Positions 1 to 5,297 of a stretch of DNA of 5,297 nucleotides are shown here, piece by piece (the stretch's first letter is position 1; every line of letters starts with the position of its first letter). A program made the position numbers and the translations under genes. The notes under the pieces are model-generated. The model ran no database searches. It saw only the letters and a list, made by a program, of their open reading frames with translations, and was not told the origin of the DNA. Source of the stretch: Lawsonibacter sp. (lineage in GTDB: Bacteria > Bacillota > Clostridia > Oscillospirales > Oscillospiraceae); contig JAAWNI010000157.1 of assembly GCA_022798855.1 (NCBI GenBank), forward strand, positions 1 to 5,297, written 5' to 3'.

Positions 1-108
1 AATCTTGAAATACACAAAGTATTCCTGCGATTTTTTGCCTTGCCATCGGCAATTTTGTCTCGCAAATCTGTATCTTTCGGCTAATGGTACAGCTTCTAAA
101 AGGCTCAT
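1..108 (-). CDS. Possible partial ORF of unknown function overlapping the regulator stop codon
   Basis: On the minus strand an ATG at 108-106 overlaps the TGA stop of the BTAD regulator (ATGA). The frame stays open for 36 codons to the window edge, beginning MSLLEAVPLAERYRFARQNC and going on with aromatic and basic residues (WQGKKSQEYFVYF). I do not recognise a family. The ATGA overlap would suit translational coupling, but no strong Shine-Dalgarno precedes this ATG. The DNA is much more AT-rich than the rest of the window. Codons such as TTA, AGA (three times), CGA and ATT are unlike the GC-ending codons of the neighbours. Two short inverted repeats (9-13 with 19-23; 40-44 with 48-52) also lie inside. 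The alternative, which I think at least as likely, is non-coding or repeated intergenic DNA in which this frame is open by chance. Confidence 0.27.
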   Translation of the reverse strand, partial: MSLLEAVPLAERYRFARQNCRWQGKKSQEYFVYFKI

Positions 109-1298
109 TTCCTGCCCGCCGGGAGCAGGGGCAGGACGGCGCTCTGGAGGGAGGCGGGGGAATGGGGGTACTGGCGGACAAAGGCCCGGGTGATCCGCGC
201 GCAGACCATCCGGCTGTTTTCATAGCTGGCCTGGGGCAGAAGCAGGGCGAACTGGGAGGCGCTGCACCGGGTAAAGGCGTCGCCCCGGCGCAGCTGGCCC
301 GCGATCAGCCCCTCCAGGTTGTTCATGGCCCGGTCCAGGCTGTGGCGGGCCAGAGGGGCGTCCCCTCCGGCGGCCAGGGACAGAAGGGCGGCGTGGAGGG
401 GCGCGCCGGTCCGCTCCGCCATCCGGGAGACGGAGCGGCAAATGGCCCGGAAGAAGTCGTACTCACAAAAAAAGGGTCCGGGCTGGTCCGCCTCCCCCAG
501 CTGCTCCTGGAGGATGACGGGGGAGATGGAGCGGGGGTCCAGCTCTTCCCGGGCCTGGTGGTACAGCTCCCGCAGCGGCTCGGAGGGCAGCACCCCCTGC
601 CGGGACAGCAGCCTCTGGTGAAAGTCCTCATAGAGCCGCCCAGCCTCCTCCTTCCGCTCCAGCCGGAGCAGAGCCTCCAGCCGCCAGCGGCACAGGTCCT
701 CCCGGCATGGCTCCAGAAGAAGGGCGTTCCCCGCCAGCCGTTCCACCTCTGGCCACTCCTCCCGGGCGGACAGAAGGGGGAGAAGCCGCTGGAGGGTCTG
801 GAGGAAGGTCTGGCGCAGGGGGGCGGCCTGGCCGGAGGCCCAGGGGTGGGCGGACAAGCCGGGGAGAAAGTCCCCCCGGTACAGCTCCAGGGCGGACCGC
901 CAAAGGGTCAGGCGCTGTTCCTCCCCGCCGGCCTGGCCGCCCTCCCGGCACAGCCGGACAAACTCCTCCGCGTCCAGGGTCAGGGGGGCCTCCGGGTTCC
1001 ACTGGCAGCAGCCCTCCCGGCTGAGCAGGAGCTCCCGCCCGGCCCCCTCCTCCAGCTGGTCCAGGCAGGCGCGGGCGCGGTGGAGGACGGCTTTCAGCAT
1101 GTTGAGGGAGCCGGCGCTGGGCTCCTTCCAGAGCAGCCCGGCCAGCTCGCTGTAGGGCACGGGGCGGCTCCGGGCCTGGATGAGGCAGGCCAGCAGCAGG
1201 CAGAGCTTTCGGGAGCGCTGGTTGACGCTGGCCTCCGCGTCCTCCCGGCGGATGGTAAATCCGCCCAGCATCTGAACGCGCAGCGGGGCGATTGGCAT
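105..1298 (-). CDS. BTAD (SARP/AfsR-type) transcriptional regulator with degenerate GGDEF-like C-terminus
   Basis: This 397-residue cytoplasmic protein is predicted to bind DNA and control transcription; its targets are unknown. Residues about 6-105 look like the OmpR/SARP winged helix: a beta start (LRVQMLGGF), an RKLCLLLACLI helix, then ELAGLLW and a recognition helix near NMLKAVLHRAR. Residues about 106-254 match the helical, TPR-like bacterial transcriptional activator domain, with ALELYRGDFLPG, LEPCREDLCRW and the A-x-x-x-Y repeat helix before GVLPSEPL. Residues about 274-380 resemble a worn-down GGDEF domain: RRGDAFTRCSASQFALLLP stands where active cyclases have GD-x-x-x-RYGGDEF, so SASQF (346-350) replaces GGDEF and cyclase activity is unlikely. 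The ATG is supported by AGGAGG at 1307-1312, 8 nt upstream. The 216-nt gap to the previous gene and a candidate promoter suggest its own transcription. No transmembrane segment or ATPase (NB-ARC/STAND) module is seen. Confidence 0.88.
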   Translation of the reverse strand: MPIAPLRVQMLGGFTIRREDAEASVNQRSRKLCLLLACLIQARSRPVPYSELAGLLWKEPSAGSLNMLKAVLHRARACLDQLEEGAGRELLLSREGCCQWNPEAPLTLDAEEFVRLCREGGQAGGEEQRLTLWRSALELYRGDFLPGLSAHPWASGQAAPLRQTFLQTLQRLLPLLSAREEWPEVERLAGNALLLEPCREDLCRWRLEALLRLERKEEAGRLYEDFHQRLLSRQGVLPSEPLRELYHQAREELDPRSISPVILQEQLGEADQPGPFFCEYDFFRAICRSVSRMAERTGAPLHAALLSLAAGGDAPLARHSLDRAMNNLEGLIAGQLRRGDAFTRCSASQFALLLPQASYENSRMVCARITRAFVRQYPHSPASLQSAVLPLLPAGRK

Positions 1299-1514
1299 AG
1301 GGGGTCCCTCCTAATTTTGGTAAAACAGACCGTTCTTAACAAAATAATATAATCTTTCCCGATTTGCAATGAACAATTCCCGCCTGTCTCTTGGAAAATT
1401 GTATGTGCGGAAGTACAAAGCGGGCCAAGACAGCCATCCGCTGCCATACCAGCCGGAAGTCAGAGGCACTTTTGGCCCAGCGGAGGCAAACGCTCTCCAG
1501 CCGGAGGGCTTGTT
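1299..1514. other. 216-nt intergenic region between mgtC-like gene and regulator
   Basis: No convincing gene is seen here. The regulator-proximal part (about 1313-1376) is AT-rich and holds the candidate promoter and the Shine-Dalgarno. The mgtC-proximal part is GC-rich and holds a weak imperfect hairpin just after the mgtC stop (1492-1509: CTCC, loop GGCT, GGAG, plus an outer GC pair across a mismatch) followed only by GTTTG, so it is a poor terminator. It also holds a nested inverted repeat (1422-1428 with 1472-1478, GGGCCAA/TTGGCCC; inside it 1442-1445 with 1465-1468). Whether transcription from dnaE-mgtC stops here cannot be decided from sequence. Confidence 0.5.
1341..1376 (-). promoter_or_regulatory. 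Candidate sigma-A promoter for the BTAD regulator
   Basis: An AT-rich island sits in otherwise GC-rich DNA just upstream of the regulator. Read on the minus strand, TTGCAA (1369-1364) is followed after 17 nt by TATTTT (1346-1341). TTGTTC (1376-1371) with TTATAT (1352-1347) at 18 nt is an alternative pairing. The first pairing would start transcription near 1334, giving a leader of about 35 nt that contains the AGGAGG at 1312-1307. Neither hexamer pair is close to consensus, so the exact elements are uncertain; the position is the best argument. Confidence 0.42.
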
Positions 1515-2198
1515 TTATGCCTCCACCACGGTAAGCACGCCCTCAATCCCGGCCAGGGTCTGGAGGACCTCCTCCCGGCCAGTCCCCCGCCGGGACTGGA
1601 GGGCCAGAACGGCACAGGAGTTGTCCTCCCCTTTCCGGGTGATCTCCAGGTCCACGATCTTGACCCCCAGCATATGGCAGCGGGTCACGATCTCCTCCAG
1701 GCAGGAGGGCCTTGCGTACTCCGCGTAGACAGTGACCTCCCGCATACCCCGCAGCACCCGAAACTCCAGCTTGGAGAAAAACACCTCGGCCACCAGCACC
1801 AGGAAGGTGGCGTACGCCGCCCCCTCGTAGAAGCCCGCGCCGCAGCACAGGCCCACGATGGCCACCACCCACAGCCCGGCGGCGGTGGTCAGCCCCCGGA
1901 CCCGGCGCCACTTGGTCATGATAATGGCCCCGGCCCCGATAAAGCTGACGCCGGCGATCACCTGGGCCCCCATGCGGCTCATGCTGATGGGATAGCGCAT
2001 GACCAAGTACATATACTGGCTGGTGGCGGTGGTCATGGTGGCGCCCAGGCAGATGAGGATATGGGTGCGGAAGCCGGCGGGCCGGCGCTTGCCGGAGCGC
2101 TCAATTCCGATCAGCCCGCCGCACACCAGCGCCAGCAGCACCCGGACGCTCATCCCCAGCAGGTCCGGCTGGCGCAAAACATGCAGACAGCTCAGCAT
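1515..2198 (-). CDS. MgtC/SapB family membrane protein (second of a tandem pair)
   Basis: This 227-residue inner-membrane protein has about five hydrophobic segments (roughly 13-31, 45-66, 75-95, 104-123 and 126-142) and a soluble C-terminal domain of about 80 residues that resembles the ACT-like tail of long MgtC proteins. Family signatures are plain: GGLIGIER (27-34), RRPAGFRTH (38-46), GAQVIAGVSFIGAGAI (77-92), RGLTTAAGLW (101-110) and CGAGFYEG (119-126). The usual GIGFLGAG is GVSFIGAG here. The best-known member, Salmonella MgtC, supports survival in macrophages and in low magnesium and acts on the F-type ATP synthase; the family is not shown to carry Mg2+. The role here is unknown. The ATG is fixed by a near-perfect Shine-Dalgarno (AAGGAGGT, 2212-2205) 13 nt after the upstream paralogue, pointing to co-translation. 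Length is normal for the long form. Confidence 0.92.
   Translation of the reverse strand: MLSCLHVLRQPDLLGMSVRVLLALVCGGLIGIERSGKRRPAGFRTHILICLGATMTTATSQYMYLVMRYPISMSRMGAQVIAGVSFIGAGAIIMTKWRRVRGLTTAAGLWVVAIVGLCCGAGFYEGAAYATFLVLVAEVFFSKLEFRVLRGMREVTVYAEYARPSCLEEIVTRCHMLGVKIVDLEITRKGEDNSCAVLALQSRRGTGREEVLQTLAGIEGVLTVVEA
1868..1896. repeat. 29-nt block identical in both mgtC paralogues
   Basis: The 29 bases here in the downstream mgtC recur exactly at 2577-2605 in the upstream mgtC, in the same orientation. They encode the GLTTAAGLW signature. A further 19-nt identity covers 1820-1838 and 2529-2547 (GAGFYEG). Identity at synonymous positions points to tandem duplication with conversion or strong shared codon bias. 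Confidence 0.8.
2064..2091. repeat. 28-nt block identical in both mgtC paralogues
   Basis: The 28 bases here recur exactly at 2806-2833 in the same orientation and encode the RRPAGFRT signature. Flanking sequence diverges at once on both sides, so the identity is confined to the conserved motif. Confidence 0.8.
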
Positions 2199-2204
2199 GG
2201 CTCC

Positions 2205-2214
2205 ACCTCCTTTA
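2205..2214 (-). promoter_or_regulatory. Shine-Dalgarno overlapping the upstream mgtC stop codon
   Basis: On the minus strand the TAA stop of the upstream mgtC paralogue (2214-2212) overlaps an AAGGAGGT ribosome binding site (2212-2205), with 7 nt between AGGAGG and the ATG at 2198. A ribosome ending on the first gene sits on the binding site of the second, which favours translational coupling and matched output of the two proteins. Confidence 0.85.
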
Positions 2215-2931
2215 AACTTCGTCGATGGCCCGCACGTCCTGGCTGTAGGACAGCTGGGCCAGCAGCTTGGTGTGGGACTGGCTCTTGGGCAGGTGGAGGT
2301 AGAACACCACGCTGACCCCCTCCGCCCCCTCGTTGTCCCTCCGGCGGTCCATCTCCATGTCGAAGATTTGGATGCCCATGGACTTCACCAGGGTAATAAA
2401 GTCCTTCATCCGCTCCATGGAAGTTAGCTCCACATAGAGGTTCATGTTCCGGGACCGGGCCAGGATGAACTCCTCAATATAGGGGAACACCTCAATGCTC
2501 AGGAAGATGGCCAGAAAGCCCAGCAGCACCCCCTCGTAGAAGCCCGCACCGATGGCCAGCCCCACGCAGGCGGAAGCCCACAGCCCGGCGGCGGTGGTCA
2601 GCCCCTTCACCTCCCGCTGTTCGGTGACCAGGATGGTGCCGGTGCCCAAAAAGCCGATGCCGTTGATTACCTGGGCCCCCAGGCGGGTCACGTCGGCGAT
2701 CATGCCCACCTCCCGCTGGGCCTCCGCCCAGACCGTTGACAGCATGGCGTATTGGTACTGGCCCAGCACCATGGCCAGCGCCGCCCCCATGGACACCATC
2801 ATGTAGGTGCGGAAGCCGGCGGGCCGGCGCTTGTGCTCCCGGTTGCCCCCGATGATGCCGCCAAAGACCACCGCCAGGGTCAGCCGCAGGAGGACGGAGG
2901 CGATATTGAATTGACGCAAATACTCCAGCAT
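2212..2931 (-). CDS. MgtC/SapB family membrane protein (first of a tandem pair)
   Basis: This 239-residue membrane protein is paralogous to the gene directly downstream. Hydrophobic segments lie near residues 10-28, 43-62, 84-102, 111-130 and 132-150; a soluble C-terminal domain with ACT-like character follows (about 160-239). Family motifs seen are RRPAGFRTY (35-43), GAQVINGIGFLGTGTI (85-100), KGLTTAAGLW (109-118) and IGAGFYEG (127-134). The first signature, normally G-x-x-IGxER, reads GGIIGGNRE (24-32), so Asn stands where the usual Glu is. The loop between segments 2 and 3 is longer than in its partner (about 65-84). The ATG has AGGAGG at 2942-2937, 5 nt away. It starts 46 nt after dnaE on the same strand, so it may be co-transcribed with it. 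A magnesium-related or membrane-energy role can be guessed from the family, but nothing nearby confirms it; no riboswitch-like leader is seen. Confidence 0.92.
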   Translation of the reverse strand: MLEYLRQFNIASVLLRLTLAVVFGGIIGGNREHKRRPAGFRTYMMVSMGAALAMVLGQYQYAMLSTVWAEAQREVGMIADVTRLGAQVINGIGFLGTGTILVTEQREVKGLTTAAGLWASACVGLAIGAGFYEGVLLGFLAIFLSIEVFPYIEEFILARSRNMNLYVELTSMERMKDFITLVKSMGIQIFDMEMDRRRDNEGAEGVSVVFYLHLPKSQSHTKLLAQLSYSQDVRAIDEV

Positions 2932-2954
2932 AGCTCCCTCCTATTTGGCCTTCC

Positions 2955-2973
2955 GCGGGGGCCATTCCCCCGC
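2955..2973 (-). promoter_or_regulatory. Intercistronic GC hairpin between dnaE and the first mgtC
   Basis: On the minus strand GCGGGGG (2973-2967) and CCCCCGC (2961-2955) pair perfectly over 7 bp around a 5-nt loop, AATGG. It begins 4 nt after the dnaE stop codon (TAG, 2980-2978). No T-run follows, so it is not a standard intrinsic terminator. It may stabilise the dnaE 3' end, mark a processing site or lower expression of the mgtC genes. Confidence 0.55.
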
Positions 2974-2977
2974 CGCG

Positions 2978-5297
2978 CTACTTCACCACCACATTTTCCT
3001 CCCCCAGCCGCTCCGCCAGGTCCTTGACCAGGGCGGGGTGTATCTCGCACCGGGAGCCCACCCGCTTTTTACAGTCCTCAAAGTAGAGCACCACCTGGCT
3101 CTCCCCCGGGAAGAAGGACAGGGCCAGCCGCACCTTCCGCAGGCGGGGGTCCTCCCGGGCGGGCAGGCGCAGGTAGAGGGTCTGGTTCCCGCCGGGGGCC
3201 TGGTCCAGGTCGGAGAGGGGCCGGATGGAGTCCACCATCAGTTGGGGCTCCTTGTCGTCCCGGACGGAGATCTTGCCGGTGGCCAGGATGGCGCTGTTCT
3301 CCCGGATAAAGCCGCCGCTCTCGTTCAGGGTGCGGGAGAAGCACAGCAGCTCCATCCCGGCGGTGTCGTCCTCCAGGTTGACGTAGGCCATCAGGGTGTT
3401 GTTCCGGGTGGTGCGGGTGCGGTAGGTGGAGATCACCCCGGCGATGGACACCCGCTGGCCGTCCCGGTACTCGCTGGGGCCGTCCTCCCGCTGGAAGTCG
3501 CTTAAAATGGAGCCGATGGCCACCGCCCCGAAGCGCTTGGCCAGCTCCCGGTACTGGTCCATAGGGTGGCCGGACAGGTAGAGCCCGGTCGTCTCCTTCT
3601 CCATGGTCATCAGCTCCTGGGGGGTGTACTCGGGCAGGTCGGGGAGGACCAGGGTTGGCAGGGGTGCGGCCTCCCCCCCCTCGCCGCCGAAGCTGAACAG
3701 GTCCATCTGGCCCTCCACATTCCGCTTCCGGGCGGCGGCAATGCCGTCCAGCACCTGGCCGTAGACCTGCATCAGCTGGGACCGGCGGCCGCCCATGGCG
3801 TCGAAGGCGCCGCTCTTAATCAGGCTCTCCACCATCCGCCGGTTCAGGTCCTGGTCGAAAAGCCGGTCGCAGAAGTCCATAAAGTCGGCGAAGGGGCCGT
3901 TTTTCTCCCGCTCGGCCAGCAGATTGGCGATGAAATTCCGCCCCACCCCTTTCAGGGCCACCAGGCCGAAGCGGATGCCCTCCTCCACCACGGTGAAGTC
4001 GGCCCCGGACTGGTTCACGTCGGGGGGCAGGAGGGGGATGCCCATATCCTTGCACTCTGCGATGTACTCGGCCACCTTCTCGGTGGAGTCCAGCACGGAG
4101 GTGAGCAGGGCGGCCATGTACTCCTTGGGGTGGTGGCACTTGAACCAGGCGGTCTGGTAGCACACGATGGCGTAGACCAGGGAGTGGGACTTGTTGAAGG
4201 CGTACTCGGCAAAGTCGTACATCTCGTCATAGATGGCCTGGGCCGCCCCCTCGGGCACGCCGTTGGCCACGCAGCCGGCGATGTTCCGCTTGGGGTCGCC
4301 GTGGAGGAAGGACTCCCGCTCCTTCTCAATCTCCTTAACCTTCTTCTTGCTCATGGCCCGGCGGACCATGTCGGCCTGGCCCAGGGAGTAGCCCGCCAGG
4401 TCCTGGAAAATGCGGATGACCTGCTCCTGATAGACGATGCAGCCGTAGGTCCCGGACAGGATGGGCACCAGGGAGGGGTCCTTGTAGGTCACCTTGGCCG
4501 GGTCCTGGGCGCAGGCCAGGAATTTGGGGATGGAGTCCATGGGCCCGGGGCGGTACAGGGCGATCACGGCGCAGATGTCCTCGATGTTCTTGGGCTTCAG
4601 GCCCACGCACACTCCGGTCATGCCGGCCGACTCCAGCTGGAACACGCCGGAGGTCTTGCCCTCGGACAGCATGGCCATGGTGGCCGGGTCGTTCTCCGGG
4701 ATGGCGCTGAGGGAGAAGCCCGGCTCCTTCCGCTGGACCATCTTGGCCGCGTCGTCCAGCACGGTGAGGTTGCGCAGGCCCAGAAAGTCCATTTTTAAAA
4801 GCCCCAGCTCCTCCAGGGTGGTCATGACGTACTGGGTCACCGGCTGGCCGTCGTTGGCGGCCAGGGGGACGTAGTCCGCCACCGGCCGGCGGGTGATGAC
4901 CACTCCGGCAGCGTGGGTGGAGGTGTTCCGGGGCATCCCCTCGATGGCCATGGCGGTGTCGATAATCCGCTTGGCGGCGGGGTTCTCGTCGTAGGCGTCC
5001 TTGAGCTGCTTGGACAGCCGCAGGGCGTCCTCCAGTGTGATATGCAGCGCCCCCGGGCCGCTGGGGATCAGCTTGGCCAGGGCGTCCACCTCGCCGTAGG
5101 GCACCCCCAGCACCCGGCCCACGTCCCGCACTGCCGCCCGGGCGGCCATGGTGCCGAAGGTGACAATCTGGGCCACGTGGTCCTCGCCGTACTTCTCCTT
5201 CACATAGTCGATGACCTCCTGCCGCCGGCGGGGGCAGAAGTCGATGTCGATATCGGGCATGGACACCCGCTCCGGGTTGAGGAAGCGCTCGAAGTAC
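2978..5297 (-). CDS. dnaE: DNA polymerase III subunit alpha (DnaE), N-terminus outside the window
   Basis: This replicative C-family DNA polymerase subunit acts in chromosome replication. About 773 C-terminal residues are present. The frame is open to the right edge, reading YFERFLNPERVSMPDIDIDF, so the true start lies upstream and the GTG at 5266 is internal. Counting from that GTG, PDIDIDF (4-10) gives catalytic Asp5 and Asp7, and KMDFLGLRNL gives the third, Asp160; these correspond to E. coli D401, D403 and D555, with nearly the same spacing. Fingers sequence follows (YRPGPMDSIP, YQEQVIRI, FNKSHSLVYA), then the helix-hairpin-helix (ALKGVGRN, near 437-444) and an internal clamp-binding motif QMDLF (520-524; QADMF in E. 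coli). An OB fold (about 604-690) and a short C-terminal domain ending ENVVVK come last. The N-terminal PHP domain would lie outside. No frameshift or lost residue is seen. It is probably dnaE1-like by length (about 1,150 expected); PolC is excluded by motif order. Confidence 0.97.
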   Translation of the reverse strand, partial: YFERFLNPERVSMPDIDIDFCPRRRQEVIDYVKEKYGEDHVAQIVTFGTMAARAAVRDVGRVLGVPYGEVDALAKLIPSGPGALHITLEDALRLSKQLKDAYDENPAAKRIIDTAMAIEGMPRNTSTHAAGVVITRRPVADYVPLAANDGQPVTQYVMTTLEELGLLKMDFLGLRNLTVLDDAAKMVQRKEPGFSLSAIPENDPATMAMLSEGKTSGVFQLESAGMTGVCVGLKPKNIEDICAVIALYRPGPMDSIPKFLACAQDPAKVTYKDPSLVPILSGTYGCIVYQEQVIRIFQDLAGYSLGQADMVRRAMSKKKVKEIEKERESFLHGDPKRNIAGCVANGVPEGAAQAIYDEMYDFAEYAFNKSHSLVYAIVCYQTAWFKCHHPKEYMAALLTSVLDSTEKVAEYIAECKDMGIPLLPPDVNQSGADFTVVEEGIRFGLVALKGVGRNFIANLLAEREKNGPFADFMDFCDRLFDQDLNRRMVESLIKSGAFDAMGGRRSQLMQVYGQVLDGIAAARKRNVEGQMDLFSFGGEGGEAAPLPTLVLPDLPEYTPQELMTMEKETTGLYLSGHPMDQYRELAKRFGAVAIGSILSDFQREDGPSEYRDGQRVSIAGVISTYRTRTTRNNTLMAYVNLEDDTAGMELLCFSRTLNESGGFIRENSAILATGKISVRDDKEPQLMVDSIRPLSDLDQAPGGNQTLYLRLPAREDPRLRKVRLALSFFPGESQVVLYFEDCKKRVGSRCEIHPALVKDLAERLGEENVVVK

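Noticed and set aside
40..56. Possible intrinsic terminator on the plus strand (TTGCC, ATC, GGCAA, then TTTT)
   Set aside because: The stem is only 5 bp, the T-run is short, and no plus-strand gene leads into it within the window. On the minus strand, where the genes lie, no T-run follows the stem.
5..193. Plus-strand 62-codon frame at the left edge
   Set aside because: It crosses into the antisense of the regulator, ends in low-complexity Gly/Arg sequence and has no ribosome binding site.
84..1352. Long plus-strand open frame (422 codons) opposite the BTAD regulator
   Set aside because: It is rich in Gly, Pro, Gln, Leu and Ala with no recognisable motif, as expected for the reverse strand of a GC-rich gene. 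The minus-strand frame has clear domains and a good Shine-Dalgarno.
1094..1447. Minus-strand 117-codon frame starting upstream of the regulator
   Set aside because: It overlaps the first 200 bases of the regulator in another frame, has a low-complexity Pro/Ser/Ala tail and resembles no known protein.
1492..1509. Hairpin directly after the second mgtC as a terminator
   Set aside because: The core stem is only 4 bp with a mismatch below it, and only GTTTG follows, so it does not meet the usual pattern of an intrinsic terminator.
3566..4798. Long plus-strand open frame (410 codons) opposite dnaE
   Set aside because: The composition is dominated by Gly, Val, His, Leu and Gln and there are no motifs. 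It lies wholly inside dnaE, whose catalytic and structural motifs are intact on the other strand.
5264..5266. GTG as the start of a shortened polymerase gene
   Set aside because: The frame continues upstream as YFERFLNPER, which is conserved DnaE palm sequence just before the catalytic PDIDIDF motif, so the GTG codes for an internal Val.

Overview
The window is GC-rich (very roughly two thirds by eye) and almost fully coding on the minus strand. Every credible gene runs right to left. Strong AGGAGG ribosome binding sites stand in front of three of the genes. The gene types are a clostridial-looking DNA polymerase III alpha subunit, two MgtC/SapB membrane proteins and a BTAD regulator with a GGDEF-like tail. 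Together with the high GC, this suggests a GC-rich Clostridia member, probably Oscillospiraceae near Flavonifractor, Intestinimonas or Pseudoflavonifractor. That placement is inference; no rRNA or other phylogenetic marker was compared.

Layout in transcription order (right to left): (1) 5297-2978, the C-terminal two thirds of dnaE, whose 5' end lies outside the window. (2) A 46-nt gap with a perfect 7-bp GC hairpin. (3) 2931-2212, a first mgtC paralogue. (4) A 13-nt gap in which the stop codon of the first mgtC overlaps the Shine-Dalgarno of the next gene. (5) 2198-1515, a second mgtC paralogue. (6) A 216-nt intergenic region with an AT-rich promoter-like island. (7) 1298-105, a BTAD/SARP-type transcriptional regulator. 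(8) An AT-rich left edge (1-108) with a frame that opens at an ATGA overlap with the regulator stop and runs out of the window.

The polymerase gene and the two mgtC genes are packed like an operon and could share a transcript. The two MgtC-like proteins probably act together or as a pair in the membrane. The regulator appears to have its own promoter, and its targets cannot be read from the window. Nothing here amounts to a clearly new system. The points most worth a second look are the degenerate GGDEF-like tail of the regulator, the tandem mgtC pair with motif deviations and blocks of identical DNA, and the compositionally odd left edge.
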